Shown here: positions 55,079-64,000 of the stretch, piece by piece | Position numbering within the stretch: position 1 is the stretch's first letter | How the letters are laid out: each line of letters starts with the position of its first letter | DNA from: Nitrospiria bacterium | GTDB lineage: Bacteria > Nitrospirota > Nitrospiria > DASWJH01 | Assembly: GCA_036397255.1 (NCBI GenBank) | Contig: DASWJH010000018.1 | Coordinates: 1 to 64,000, forward strand | Direction of reading: 5' to 3' | Length of the DNA stretch: 64,000 nucleotides | Made by a program: the position numbers and the translations under genes | The notes under the pieces: generated by a model | The model's input: the letters and a program-made list of their open reading frames with translations, nothing else | Database searches by the model: none | Told to the model about the DNA's origin: nothing

Positions 55079-56308
55079 TCAATTATTCCCTTTCCTGTTT
55101 TTTACCTGAACGGCCCTTTTTAAAATCTGCTCAGCCACCTGTTCTTTAGACATCTTGGGTAATTTCTCCACTGAACCAAAACAGTCCATAAGAGTAACAA
55201 TATTGGTATCTTGGTCGAATCCCGCCCCTTTTTGGGTAACGTCGTTGGCCACAAGAAGATCCATACGTTTACGGATCATTTTCTGTCGAAGTGCTTCAAG
55301 GTCCAAGTGGGTTTCTGCCGCAAAGCCTATCAGGACACAATGATTTTTTGATTTTCCCAATTCCTCCAAAATATCCGGAGTTTTTTCAAATTCGAGTTTT
55401 AAGAGCCCTTTTCCTTTTTTAATTTTGTCCCCGACATATTTCCGAGGCCGAAAATCAGCCACGGCCGCGGTCATGATCATATAATCAGATTGGGAGTAAC
55501 GTTCTAGAACGGTCCTTCTCATTTCTTCAGCCGTGGTCACGCTTTTAAATAAAACCCCTTCAGGTTGGGGGATAGCAGTTGGACCACTAATTAATTCAAC
55601 GGAAGCCCCCAATTTTTTTGCTACTTTTGCCAATGCATAGCCCATTTTTCCGGATGATCGGTTAGAAAAAAAACGAACAGGATCAATTCCTTCCTGAGTA
55701 GGCCCGGCTGTAATCAGGATCCTCTCTCCCTTGAATAGGGTATTAATTTTAAAATGGCCCATCACACCATCAATAATCGTTTCAATTTCTGAAAAACGTC
55801 CCACTCCCACACCACCGGATGCCAAAAGACCATACTCGGGCCCAATGAAACCTACCCCAGTCTCCCTTAATATTTGAATATTTCTTTGTGTTCTTGGATT
55901 TTTCCACATCATTGCTTCCATGGCGGGAACAGCCAAAATGGGTTTATCACTGGACAGAACAATAGAGGATAATAAATCATCGGCTAAGCCATTTGCGATT
56001 TTTGAAAGGGAGTGGGCAGTGGCAGGGGCAATTAGGATTAAATCGTTTTCTTCCCCAAGCTGGATGTGAACCATCCCTTCTCGGGAGTGAAATAATTCCT
56101 CAAAAACAGGTTTCCCAGAAAGAACTTTAAAAGATAATGGGGTAACAAACTCTTTGGCCCCCCGGGTCATAACCACCGTGACGATTGCCCCAAGCTCCTT
56201 TAGCCGCCTTAGCAGGAAAAGGGCTTTATAGGCAGCGATACTCCCGGTCACACCAAGCAAAATTTTCTTGTTATCCAACGGAGGCGTTAAAGGGGATATT
56301 TTATTCAT
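55079..56308 (-). CDS. coaBC: Bifunctional PPC decarboxylase/PPC synthetase
   Basis: 409 aa. The CoaC flavoprotein half (1-185) has GVTGSIAAYKALFLL and catalytic-type His81 (HIQLGE). The CoaB half has TAGPTQEGIDPVRFFSNR, SSGKMGYALAK and KGLLKLEFEKTPDIL. It makes 4'-phosphopantetheine from phosphopantothenate and Cys. Two CoaC positions differ from E. coli: PAME at 128-131 instead of PAMN, and Ser164 (LLASGGVGVGR) where E. coli has its catalytic Cys. Confidence 0.92.
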   Translation of the reverse strand: MNKISPLTPPLDNKKILLGVTGSIAAYKALFLLRRLKELGAIVTVVMTRGAKEFVTPLSFKVLSGKPVFEELFHSREGMVHIQLGEENDLILIAPATAHSLSKIANGLADDLLSSIVLSSDKPILAVPAMEAMMWKNPRTQRNIQILRETGVGFIGPEYGLLASGGVGVGRFSEIETIIDGVMGHFKINTLFKGERILITAGPTQEGIDPVRFFSNRSSGKMGYALAKVAKKLGASVELISGPTAIPQPEGVLFKSVTTAEEMRRTVLERYSQSDYMIMTAAVADFRPRKYVGDKIKKGKGLLKLEFEKTPDILEELGKSKNHCVLIGFAAETHLDLEALRQKMIRKRMDLLVANDVTQKGAGFDQDTNIVTLMDCFGSVEKLPKMSKEQVAEQILKRAVQVKNRKGNN

Positions 56309-56383
56309 GCGGTGTTTTTGGACCGGCTTTTATGTTTTAAACTTAAATTCAAACATTAAAAGGTTCACTCCTTAAAACCTTTT

Positions 56384-56767
56384 TTATTTAGACTCATTAA
56401 CCAATTCAACATCCCCTTCACTGGCTCCGGGACCTTTAATTCCGGAGTCATCCACATAAACGCTTAAATCTTTTTTGATTTCACTGGTGTCTTCTTCTTC
56501 TGAAAAGACTCTTTTTCGGGCATCTTCTTCCCGAATTCTTTTCATTTCCTTATAAGCCAACCGCGCCTCTTTTCCAACCAGGAATTGAACCTTTCCTAAA
56601 AGAATTTCATCCAACGCCACGGTAGTCTCTTTAGTATACCGGCTTCCAGTTATTTTCTTTGCTCCCTCCATTAGTTGTTTCGCCCGCTGAGATCCAATAA
56701 TCACCAAACGATAACGACTATCAAATTCCAGTTTTTCAAAATCAATAGGTAAAGACACAATTTCCAT
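56384..56767 (-). CDS. rpoZ: RNA polymerase omega subunit
   Basis: 127 aa. Residues 1-75 match omega (FDSRYRLVIIGSQRAKQLM, VALDEILLGKVQF). The rest is a charged, acidic tail longer than in E. coli. It begins right after gmk, the usual gmk-rpoZ order. Confidence 0.88.
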   Translation of the reverse strand: MEIVSLPIDFEKLEFDSRYRLVIIGSQRAKQLMEGAKKITGSRYTKETTVALDEILLGKVQFLVGKEARLAYKEMKRIREEDARKRVFSEEEDTSEIKKDLSVYVDDSGIKGPGASEGDVELVNESK

Positions 56768-57394
56768 TTAAAACGCCTCCTTACATTTAATAAAGTTTTC
56801 CTCAATCCAACCCAAGTTCATCCTTTTCATTCGAATTCTTTCTGAAACAATAATCGCCTCCAGTTCCCTAAATGCCTTTTTTAAATCATCATTGATAATT
56901 AAGTAATAATATTCTCTATAATTCCAAATCTCTTCTTTTGCTTTTTTCAAGCGACGCACTATTTCTTCATGGGATTCGGTTTGCCGTTCCTTTAGCCGGT
57001 TTTTTAAATCTTCAAAGGAGGGGGGTAAAACATAAATAAAAACACCTTCCTTATGTCTTTTTTTAAATTGCAACGCCCCCTGAGAATCCACATCTAAAAT
57101 CACGTCAATTCCCCTGTCAATTAAATCCATTAAAACTTCTCTGGAGGTTCCATAAAGGTTTCCATGGACCTCCGCCCATTCAATAAACTCTTTTCGCTCC
57201 ACCATCTGTTGAAATTTGGCATTATCCACAAAAAAATAGGATTTTCCATCCACCTCACCTTCCCTCGGAGGCCGAGTGGTATAGGAAACAGAATGCTGAA
57301 GATTTGGAACGACTTCGGTAATCTTCCGGCATAAAGACGTCTTGCCAGCGCCGGATGGAGCAGATACCACAAAAATGAGTCCTCTTTCTTTCAT
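56768..57394 (-). CDS. gmk: Guanylate kinase
   Basis: 208 aa. GMP to GDP. P-loop VVSAPSGAGKTSLCRKI at residues 8-24, SYTTRPPREGEVDGKSY for GMP, and LDVDSQGALQFK. ATG at 57394 with GAGG 5 nt before it gives the usual N-terminus; the longer frame to 57445 does not fit the family. Confidence 0.94.
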   Translation of the reverse strand: MKERGLIFVVSAPSGAGKTSLCRKITEVVPNLQHSVSYTTRPPREGEVDGKSYFFVDNAKFQQMVERKEFIEWAEVHGNLYGTSREVLMDLIDRGIDVILDVDSQGALQFKKRHKEGVFIYVLPPSFEDLKNRLKERQTESHEEIVRRLKKAKEEIWNYREYYYLIINDDLKKAFRELEAIIVSERIRMKRMNLGWIEENFIKCKEAF

Positions 57395-57486
57395 TAAAAC
57401 CTCAAGGTCTTTCAAGGGAGCTACATCGCCCCTGACCCTCAACAAACTCCTGGGGTCTTCAAATTAATTGCCCAGGTTTATAACCC

Positions 57487-58365
57487 CTATTCGATATTTT
57501 GGCATTGTTCCCGAAGCCGCTCCAATTCACCCTTGATTTCAATAACTTCTTCTGAAATCGAGGTGTCATTCGCCTTTGCACCCAAGGTATTCACTTCACG
57601 GTTCATTTCTTGAACTAAAAAATCCAGGCTTCTTCCGATAGGTTTTTTTTGAGAAAGAAATATTTCAAACTGTTCGCAATGGCTTTTCAATCGCGTAATT
57701 TCTTCTTCAACATCAGACCTTTCTGCAAAATAAGCGACTTCTTGATGCAGCCTGGTTTGATCCAGAGAAACAACCCCACTGATTTGCTGAATTTTCTTCA
57801 TGAGACGGTTCTGATGCTCCTCAACAACCATTGGAACACGCTTTTCGATTCTAAAAATTCGCCGATGTAACCTTTTTAAAACCCCCCGGATATATCTCTC
57901 TAGTACCTGGCCCTCTTTTTTGCGCATAGATCCAAGGAGGGTCATTGCGTTCTTTAAAAGGTTTTTAACGGGTTTTTCAAAAAGGGATGGGGCAAGAGGG
58001 CTCTCCTTTACTACCAATAGATCTTTAAAGGTCACCAGGGAATTGAAATCGGGGGCTCCAGGAAGTTTAACTATTTTTTTAAGCTCTAACAACTGATGAT
58101 GATATTGCTTGGCAAGATTTTTATCGAGCAAAACTTTTTTTTGACCCCCCTCTCCCCCGTTAAAGGAAACTATAAGATCTACCTTTCCTCTTGAAAAACC
58201 CTTCCGAAGAGTTTGCTTTAAACCTCCTTCTAAAGGGTTTAAATCCTTAGGAAGCCTTATTGAAATTTCAAAGAATCTATGATTAACCGATCGAAGGTCC
58301 AGCGTTATAAAATGACCATTGAAAGATCCAACACTTCTCCCAAAACCGGTCATGCTTTTGATCAC
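57487..58365 (-). CDS. yicC: YicC-family endoribonuclease-like protein
   Basis: 292 aa. GTG at 58365 gives MIKSMTGFGRSVG, the family's standard start. DLRSVNHRFFEISIRLP and the C-terminal SLDFLVQEMNREVNTLGAKA are hallmarks. YicC has been linked to RNA decay and stationary-phase growth. Placed just before gmk as in many bacteria. Confidence 0.9.
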   Translation of the reverse strand: MIKSMTGFGRSVGSFNGHFITLDLRSVNHRFFEISIRLPKDLNPLEGGLKQTLRKGFSRGKVDLIVSFNGGEGGQKKVLLDKNLAKQYHHQLLELKKIVKLPGAPDFNSLVTFKDLLVVKESPLAPSLFEKPVKNLLKNAMTLLGSMRKKEGQVLERYIRGVLKRLHRRIFRIEKRVPMVVEEHQNRLMKKIQQISGVVSLDQTRLHQEVAYFAERSDVEEEITRLKSHCEQFEIFLSQKKPIGRSLDFLVQEMNREVNTLGAKANDTSISEEVIEIKGELERLREQCQNIE

Positions 58366-58479
58366 AAAAAAACCCGCATTAGAGACTAGGGTGGGAAACA
58401 CATTTTCTATTTAAATTCCGCCATTATAAACAACCCATCTCCCATTGTCAACCAATTGTTTTTCTTGAAGAAAGCTCAT

Positions 58480-59145
58480 TTATTGCGGTTTTTTGGTCAG
58501 GGTTTTTCTTTCTTTTTCATTCTCCCGGTACCAGTGACAGAAAAGTTGAAAACCACATGGTTGACAATGAGGAGACCTCGCTTTGCAAATATATCGACCA
58601 TGAAGCAAAATTTGAAGTGAGGCCCGCGTCCAAAGTGACGGGGGAAGCCAATTTCCTAATCCTTTTTCAATAAGATCGGGGTCATCAGATTGGGATAATC
58701 CAAGGCGTTGACACACCCTTTTCACATGAGTATCCACTACGAAGGCATTGACTCCAAAACAATTTCCCAGAATGACATTGGCGGTTTTTCGCCAAACACC
58801 TGGAAGGGTTAGAAGCTTCTCCATACTATTTGGCACCTTTCCATCAAACTCCTCCAGTAACATTTTACAGGACCCGATGATGTTTTTTGCTTTCATTTTG
58901 TAAAACCCGGTGGCCCTAATTTCTGTTTCGAAACTGGGAAGATTCGCCTGGGCATAATTTCTAACGGTCCTATACTTTCGAAACAATTTCTCTGTAACCT
59001 GGTTTACCCGTTTATCCGTACATTGGGCAGAAAGGATGGTGGCCACAAGGAGTTCCAGGGGATTTTTGAAATTCAATTCAACTTCTGGCTTTGGAAATTC
59101 CTGGTTTAAAATATTCAGTAATCGAGTATACGTTAATTTACTCAT
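58480..59145 (-). CDS. nth: Endonuclease III
   Basis: 221 aa DNA glycosylase/AP lyase for oxidised pyrimidines. HhH motif LPGVWRKTANVIL with catalytic Lys, VDTHVKRV with catalytic Asp, and a C-x6-C-x2-C-x5-C [4Fe-4S] site (CKARSPHCQPCGFQLFC). The usual GVGRKTA is here GVWRKTA. The 250 bp upstream of its start (59146-59395) hold no recognisable gene. Confidence 0.94.
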   Translation of the reverse strand: MSKLTYTRLLNILNQEFPKPEVELNFKNPLELLVATILSAQCTDKRVNQVTEKLFRKYRTVRNYAQANLPSFETEIRATGFYKMKAKNIIGSCKMLLEEFDGKVPNSMEKLLTLPGVWRKTANVILGNCFGVNAFVVDTHVKRVCQRLGLSQSDDPDLIEKGLGNWLPPSLWTRASLQILLHGRYICKARSPHCQPCGFQLFCHWYRENEKERKTLTKKPQ

Positions 59146-59395
59146 GCCGTTGATCTTTTGGGGTTTTATTTTTTTAATAAATTAAAAACTCTTTTATAAA
59201 TCAATTGGTTGTAAGTTACATCCCATCGGCCCATAAAATCCAATCTGAACTTTTGAATCCCTGGGGCCGTTTATATTCTCAGGGGGTGATGGAAGGGATT
59301 CGGAATCGGATCAGGATTCATAGGAGAGAATTTGGGAATCCAAGGAGAGAAAACCTCCAAAGGAAAACCCTCCCGAAAACCTCCTCTCCTCTTTT

Positions 59396-60082
59396 TTAAT
59401 CAAGGTAGGGTAAAGGATCCTCCAGTCCGGCTTCTTGAAAACCTCTTTTGCGAAGTTTACAACTATCACATCGGCCGCAGGAAATTCCAGTAGGGGCAGG
59501 ATCATAGCAACTATGGGTAAGATGAAAGGGGACCCCTAATTCTTTTCCTTTCAACACGATTTCAGCTTTGCTTAAAAAAAGCAAAGGCGTCTTAATTCGG
59601 AATTTCAATTTCCCCTCAACGGACATCTTCGTTGCCAGATTTGCCATTTTTTCAAACGCACGAATAAATTCAGGCCGGCAATCGGGATACCCACTATAAT
59701 CAACGGCATTAGCTCCAAAGAAAATAGCCTCAGCCCCCCAGCCCTCAGCTAGGGCAAGGCCGAATGAAAGAAAAATTGTATTGCGTGCGGGAACATAGGT
59801 AGGAGGAATTTCAGACGCAATGGTTTTCATATCCCGATCCTTGGGTATTTCTTTCAAAGAGGTAAGGGCAGATTCCCCTAACCCTTTAAATTCCAATTTT
59901 TGAACCAAATGGTTTTTTATCCCTAAGGTGGAAACCACCTCCTTGGCCCGTTCAACTTCAATCCGGTGGCGTTGCCCGTAATCAAAACTTAATGCAAATA
60001 CATCAAATTTCTGATGGCAAGCCATTGCCATTGCAGTGGAGGAATCTAACCCTCCACTACAAAGGACCACGGCTTTTTTCAT
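59396..60082 (-). CDS. queC: 7-cyano-7-deazaguanine synthase
   Basis: 228 aa. Makes preQ0 from CDG for queuosine. PP-loop VLCSGGLDSSTAMAMA (residues 6-21) and zinc site CGRCDSCKLRKRGF are intact. Its ATG overlaps the kinase gene stop by 4 bp; no other queuosine gene is in view, and no preQ1 riboswitch is seen. Confidence 0.94.
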   Translation of the reverse strand: MKKAVVLCSGGLDSSTAMAMACHQKFDVFALSFDYGQRHRIEVERAKEVVSTLGIKNHLVQKLEFKGLGESALTSLKEIPKDRDMKTIASEIPPTYVPARNTIFLSFGLALAEGWGAEAIFFGANAVDYSGYPDCRPEFIRAFEKMANLATKMSVEGKLKFRIKTPLLFLSKAEIVLKGKELGVPFHLTHSCYDPAPTGISCGRCDSCKLRKRGFQEAGLEDPLPYLD

Positions 60083-62664
60083 TTTGTTTCCTCAACGGAA
60101 AGGTCTTTAAGAATGTCTTTGACCCGAGAGTATCTTTTTAGCTTTTCCTTTTCAAGGCATTTAAGAATGATTTGGTTTAAAAAAGTTGGGGATTTTGAAT
60201 TCAAAGTGGCGGGGTCTGGGGGGTTTTTATGAAGATGCTGGTTAAATACATCATTTCCAAAAAAGGGAGGCTTTCCTGTTACCATTCTAAACATGGTACA
60301 GCCCAAGGAATAAATGTCTGACTGATGATCTACCTCCTTGCCTAAAATCTGTTCAGGGGACATATACAAGGGTGTTCCTTTTACTTCCGTGGTTTCCCCC
60401 ATTGAATCATGAACAATCTTTGCTAACCCAAAGTCCATTATTTTTACCACCTTATCCCGGCTGATCATAATGTTCCCGGGTTTGATATCCCTGTGGATAA
60501 CACGCCTGCTATGAGCATAATCCATTCCTGTACAAATTTGCTGAAATATTTGGACAATATCAGAAATAGGGAGAAGTTGGTTTTTTTCCAAGAGTTCTTT
60601 CAAGGTCATTCCATCCACAAACTCCATGGTAATAAAATAATCTCCCTCACTTTGTCCGGAATCAAATATGGTCACGATATTGGGATGGTGGATGGATGCG
60701 GCCGTTCGAGCTTCCTGAATAAAACTTCCAAGAACCTTTTGATTACCCCGGACACTTTCTGGCAAAATTTTGTAAGCCACAATCCGTTTCAATACAATAT
60801 CCTCAGCTTTATAAACTACCCCCATTCCCCCTCGCCCAATTTCCCGCAACAATTTATACCGGTTTTCAACCACCTGCGCCTTGCCCAGCGCTTTCTTTTT
60901 ATTCATCGGTTTTTCCAGATGGCCATTTTGCAGGTTCTCCAGTTTGGCTTTTACATCCTTATATTGTATATTCTCCGCTAATATCCGTTCGAAAAGGATC
61001 ATGGCCCCCTCAAAGTCTTCCAACCGCTCATGAAGGTTGGCCAGTTGATAGTAGTGTTCAATGGTTTCCGCATTCACGGGTCTTCGGGCCAAAGCCCTCT
61101 GATACTTTTCCCTGGCAGGTCCAAACATCCCTTTATCCGTAAATAACCTCGCCAACGCCAAACTGGCTTCGGAATAATCCTCTGATTTTGAATCCACTTT
61201 TTGGAGAAGAAGAATGCTTTCATCAACCTTTCCCTGTTGCTCCCTTAAATTAGCTGCTTCCAAAAAAAGGGATTCTTTTTCTAAAAGAGGAATGGCTTTA
61301 TCACACTCCTTAAGCTCCTGATATAGCCGAGCGGCCTCTTGAAATCGTCGACCTTTTTCTAAGGCTTGGGCGGCCATGGGTTTATCCCCAAGCGCTAAAA
61401 AAATCTCACTGGATTTAGATAAATCTCCACCTTTAAAAAACATCTCACCCGCACGCTTTAAATCTCCGGCCCGCTCATACATTTCCCCGGCTTGGTTAAA
61501 TTCCTGGGCTTGTTCATAATAATAGGCTGCCTCTGTAAATCGCTCTTCCCTTGCGTATTTTTCCCCAATCAATAAATCCCCCTGACGAACATCCCCTCCT
61601 TCTCGAAGCACCTCTGCGGCCTTATCGTATTCTTTTATTCCAACATAAAGATCGGCAGCCCGTTGATGCTCTCCCGAATCCCGAAAGGCTTGGGCGGCTT
61701 CTTGTACAAAACCTCCAATTAAAAAAATATTCGCAGCCTCTTTGACTTTTCCCACCGTTAAATAGAGTTCACCACTTTTTTTGGAATAACCGTTCAACGC
61801 ATCTCGCTGCCCCGGGGAAAGGGAGGCGTTGGAATCTTTAAGCTTAGGAAATTCCTGTAGGAAATACCGTTCAAACATTTCTGCCGCTTTTGGAATTTCC
61901 CGTGCAGAAAAATACATCCATCCCGCTTTTTGAAAATAGTTAGCTTTTTCAAAAATTTTTCCGGCTTCTAAATACATTTCTCCCGCTTCATACATTTCTC
62001 CCGCTAAAAATCCTTTTCCGCCTTTCAAATAAAGTTCAGCTGCTTTTTGGAAATTTTTTCCCTTTTGGTAATTTCTGGCCGCGCTTTCATAAGATTGGGC
62101 TAATTCATAAAATGCAGCGGCCTGATCCCATTGCTGAAGTTTTTCAAAAATCCTTCCAACTTGTTGATTTCCTTTTCCCTTTTTATACATCTGTTTGGCT
62201 TTATCAAGGTCATTTATTAGTTCATAAATTTCCCCGGCCGCCAAGTAATCTTTCTCTTTCTCATAATGGCGGGCCTCTCTGGTCATTTGCTTTATCTGTT
62301 TTTTTCCTCCATACCTGTTTTGGTCAGAGGCCATTCCTCTCCATTTTCCAAGGAAACTAAAAAGGGCCTTAAGCAAAAAACTGAGAACAACCATCACCAC
62401 CAGATAGGGAAGAATTTTTTCAGGATGGGCTTTAATATCGAGGAAAACCCTTTGGAGCAAGGGGAGATATTCCTTTGGAAGGTTTAATAGGTCTTCCTGG
62501 GCAAAAACAGATGGGTTAAAAAGAAACAAGGAAAGAGAAATAAAGAACCCCCTTGGAATCCAGAAGCCCAAACACCATACTCTTTTTTTTATAAAGAAAG
62601 TAAACCCACCTCTTAGGAGGGGAAACTTGGGGTTCAGATATTTCGAAGGTTTTGTTTCATTCAA
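60079..62664 (-). CDS. TPR-rich membrane protein with C-terminal Ser/Thr kinase
   Basis: 861 aa. N-terminal hydrophobic segment near residue 45 ending in SVFAQ, a second span near 85-105, then a long series of TPR-like repeats (about 125-580, for example YEKEKDYLAAGEIYELINDL). Kinase domain 590-855: GRGGMGVVYKAED, VAYKIL (ATP Lys), HRDIKPGNIMI, MDFGLAKI and GTPLYMSPEQ, all intact. The kinase at the C-terminus behind the repeats is the reverse of the usual PknB order. Preceded at 11 nt by an FHA protein, a likely phospho-target. Substrates unknown. Confidence 0.87.
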   Translation of the reverse strand: MNETKPSKYLNPKFPLLRGGFTFFIKKRVWCLGFWIPRGFFISLSLFLFNPSVFAQEDLLNLPKEYLPLLQRVFLDIKAHPEKILPYLVVMVVLSFLLKALFSFLGKWRGMASDQNRYGGKKQIKQMTREARHYEKEKDYLAAGEIYELINDLDKAKQMYKKGKGNQQVGRIFEKLQQWDQAAAFYELAQSYESAARNYQKGKNFQKAAELYLKGGKGFLAGEMYEAGEMYLEAGKIFEKANYFQKAGWMYFSAREIPKAAEMFERYFLQEFPKLKDSNASLSPGQRDALNGYSKKSGELYLTVGKVKEAANIFLIGGFVQEAAQAFRDSGEHQRAADLYVGIKEYDKAAEVLREGGDVRQGDLLIGEKYAREERFTEAAYYYEQAQEFNQAGEMYERAGDLKRAGEMFFKGGDLSKSSEIFLALGDKPMAAQALEKGRRFQEAARLYQELKECDKAIPLLEKESLFLEAANLREQQGKVDESILLLQKVDSKSEDYSEASLALARLFTDKGMFGPAREKYQRALARRPVNAETIEHYYQLANLHERLEDFEGAMILFERILAENIQYKDVKAKLENLQNGHLEKPMNKKKALGKAQVVENRYKLLREIGRGGMGVVYKAEDIVLKRIVAYKILPESVRGNQKVLGSFIQEARTAASIHHPNIVTIFDSGQSEGDYFITMEFVDGMTLKELLEKNQLLPISDIVQIFQQICTGMDYAHSRRVIHRDIKPGNIMISRDKVVKIMDFGLAKIVHDSMGETTEVKGTPLYMSPEQILGKEVDHQSDIYSLGCTMFRMVTGKPPFFGNDVFNQHLHKNPPDPATLNSKSPTFLNQIILKCLEKEKLKRYSRVKDILKDLSVEETK

Positions 62665-62675
62665 AGGTGATCCCT

Positions 62676-64000
62676 TTAGCCGATTATCACTTTTAACGTA
62701 GTCCGACCAATTTTTATTGAATCATCTGCACTCAAAATTTTGGATTCAGTCCGTTTCCCATTAATAAAGCTCCCATTTCTGCTTTTCAGATCAAGAAAAA
62801 GGAACTCGTTTTCCCGTTGTTCAATGGAAGCGTGTTGCCGTGAAACCGATGGATCGGAGAGAACCAAATCGGAATTAAGCCTTCCGATTAACACCTTATC
62901 TTTTTGGACCTCAAAAACACTCCCAACATCTTGTCCCTCCAAAATTTTAAGTGAAAGACTCCTTTTCCTGGGTTTAAGGGCTTCAAGATCTTGAGGAGGA
63001 ATTTCGATTTTTAATTTAGTTGTCTCCTCAAAAAGACTACTGTCTTTCGGTTCCCCCGTCAAGGAGGGTCTTTTCTCTAAAAAAAGAAGGGTATGCTTCC
63101 CAATTTGAATGCGGTCACCTTCTTTTAAACGTTCTTGGCTCACGGGTTTTCCATTGAGCATCGTTCCGTTTAAACTTCCTAAATCCTTGAAAATAAAATA
63201 ATTTTCCTGCCTGAGAATCACCCCGTGCTCTCTGGAAGCCCCTACATCTTCAATAACAAGATCATTCTGTGGACCCCGGCCTATGGAGACCTCTCCTTTT
63301 TCAACCTGAAGGGAATTGATTACACCGATAGGCGAAGAAACAATCAGTTCTGGTTTGGAGACTAAAAAATAATCCATTACCCCAAGAGGAAGGAAGGCGG
63401 CCGCGGGAGCCATATCCCTGGCGGGAGAAACCTGGACATCCCGAAACACCAAGACTTCAAGAGGCTTTTTGGCCGCCGCCGTATAAGTATAAACCAAAAG
63501 CTGTTCCACCAAAGATCCCTCGTTTGAGATCTGCTCTGAAAACAAATAATAGGTCTCAACCAGTTTTCCCTGTCGTAAATAAAATAGGTTGACTCCCTCC
63601 TCTTGGCGGAGCCCTAAAACCAATTCTTTTTTCTCCTCTTCAAGTTCCTTTAAAAGTCGCTCCAAATCAATCAGTTCCGTTGTCGCCTTGGTTGAGGGTC
63701 TTTTATGAGAAAAAACCTGAAGGGATTTGAAAAAAACCGGGTCGGTTGAATACAACGATAACAAGGGTTGTTTCATAGAAACCATGGTCGAAAAATATGA
63801 ATATAAATCAACAGGCCTCATCACCTGATCAGATTGAACGGCAGCCGCGTAGGGTTCACCGTGGAGAATAAAAAGAAAAAGTTCTTGGGATGAATCCATT
63901 GCGGATAAAATTCCATTAAAAGGTTTCGTTTTGGTGTGATATTGCTGGAATAAGGAATTTACAAACTTGGTCGAATAAGGTTGATTAGAGAAGACAAGGC
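62676..64000 (-). CDS. Two-FHA-domain protein, N-terminus outside the window
   Basis: The frame stays open from 62676 to the window edge. The first ATG at 63899 is probably internal, because the 33 codons before it (YSTKFVNSLFQQYHTKTKPF) continue a sensible fold into FNGILSAMDSSQELFLFILHG. FHA domains are seen at VSIGRGPQNDLVIEDVGASR and VLIGRLNSDLVLSDPSVSRQ, both with the SRQH/SREH-type pThr-binding core. It sits directly upstream of the Ser/Thr kinase, so it probably reads that kinase's phosphothreonines. Confidence 0.87.
   Translation of the reverse strand, partial: LVFSNQPYSTKFVNSLFQQYHTKTKPFNGILSAMDSSQELFLFILHGEPYAAAVQSDQVMRPVDLYSYFSTMVSMKQPLLSLYSTDPVFFKSLQVFSHKRPSTKATTELIDLERLLKELEEEKKELVLGLRQEEGVNLFYLRQGKLVETYYLFSEQISNEGSLVEQLLVYTYTAAAKKPLEVLVFRDVQVSPARDMAPAAAFLPLGVMDYFLVSKPELIVSSPIGVINSLQVEKGEVSIGRGPQNDLVIEDVGASREHGVILRQENYFIFKDLGSLNGTMLNGKPVSQERLKEGDRIQIGKHTLLFLEKRPSLTGEPKDSSLFEETTKLKIEIPPQDLEALKPRKRSLSLKILEGQDVGSVFEVQKDKVLIGRLNSDLVLSDPSVSRQHASIEQRENEFLFLDLKSRNGSFINGKRTESKILSADDSIKIGRTTLKVIIG

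Noticed and set aside
60493-60981. 162-codon plus-strand frame
   Set aside because: Antisense to the kinase domain with no start signal; shadow frame.

Overview
The window looks like chromosomal DNA of a diderm (Gram-negative-type) bacterium. Signs are an LPS/O-antigen style locus with Wzm/Wzt export, an O-antigen ligase, a predicted outer-membrane beta-barrel and type IV pilins. The pilins resemble the Myxococcus PilA type, and there are FHA, Ser/Thr-kinase, roadblock and many TPR proteins, which fits Nitrospirota or former deltaproteobacterial lineages. Sequence alone does not settle the phylum. Base composition is moderately A+T-rich and uniform, almost all genes lie on the minus strand, and no phage, plasmid, IS element or CRISPR array was seen.

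Layout. 1-757: the classic tRNA-Thr/Tyr/Gly/Thr-tuf transcription unit (tuf cut by the window edge). 1018-2567: an outer-membrane protein and a SpoU-type RNA methyltransferase. 2722-23025: a long minus-strand surface-polysaccharide locus with a winged-helix regulator at its head, Wzm/Wzt export, two sulfotransferases, several glycosyltransferases, a three-gene UDP-L-aminosugar cassette, a polyprenyl-phosphate sugar-phosphate transferase, an FAD enzyme and a PLP aminotransferase. 23100-28731: an ABC-2 exporter, a TPR membrane protein, a TPR-tailed O-antigen ligase and two tandem pilins, the first behind a sigma-54 promoter. 30306-30917: a tRNA-Ala locus interrupted by a GIY-YIG nuclease gene plus a complete replacement tRNA. 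30964-44764: housekeeping genes (purM/purN, rnc, fabF/acpP/fabG, fabH/plsX/rpmF/yceD, tsaD, clpC). 45010-47692 on the plus strand: bioF, an SDR and bioD. 47701-63899: glk (frameshifted), thiE, accC/accB/efp/aroQ, a roadblock-TPR pair, coaBC, rpoZ, gmk, yicC, nth, queC, and a TPR-Ser/Thr kinase behind an FHA protein that runs off the window.

How the parts work together. The polysaccharide locus encodes sugar activation, chain start on a lipid carrier, chain extension, probable sulfation and ABC export. The O-antigen ligase just downstream of the pilins could ligate glycan either to lipid A or to the pilins. The yceD-rpmF-plsX-fabH and fabG-acpP-fabF-rnc blocks form a fatty-acid/ribosome cluster that lacks fabD. 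The accB/accC pair supplies malonyl-CoA and depends on biotin, part of whose synthesis is encoded nearby.

Most unusual feature: at 30306-30917 a resident tRNA-Ala gene appears split into a 5' half (tRNA nt 1-38) and a 3' tail (last 18 nt), with a GIY-YIG gene, an intact tRNA-Ala(CGC) and a roughly 195-bp hairpin-rich segment between them. This looks like a small nuclease-driven cassette that inserts into a tRNA anticodon loop and restores the tRNA.
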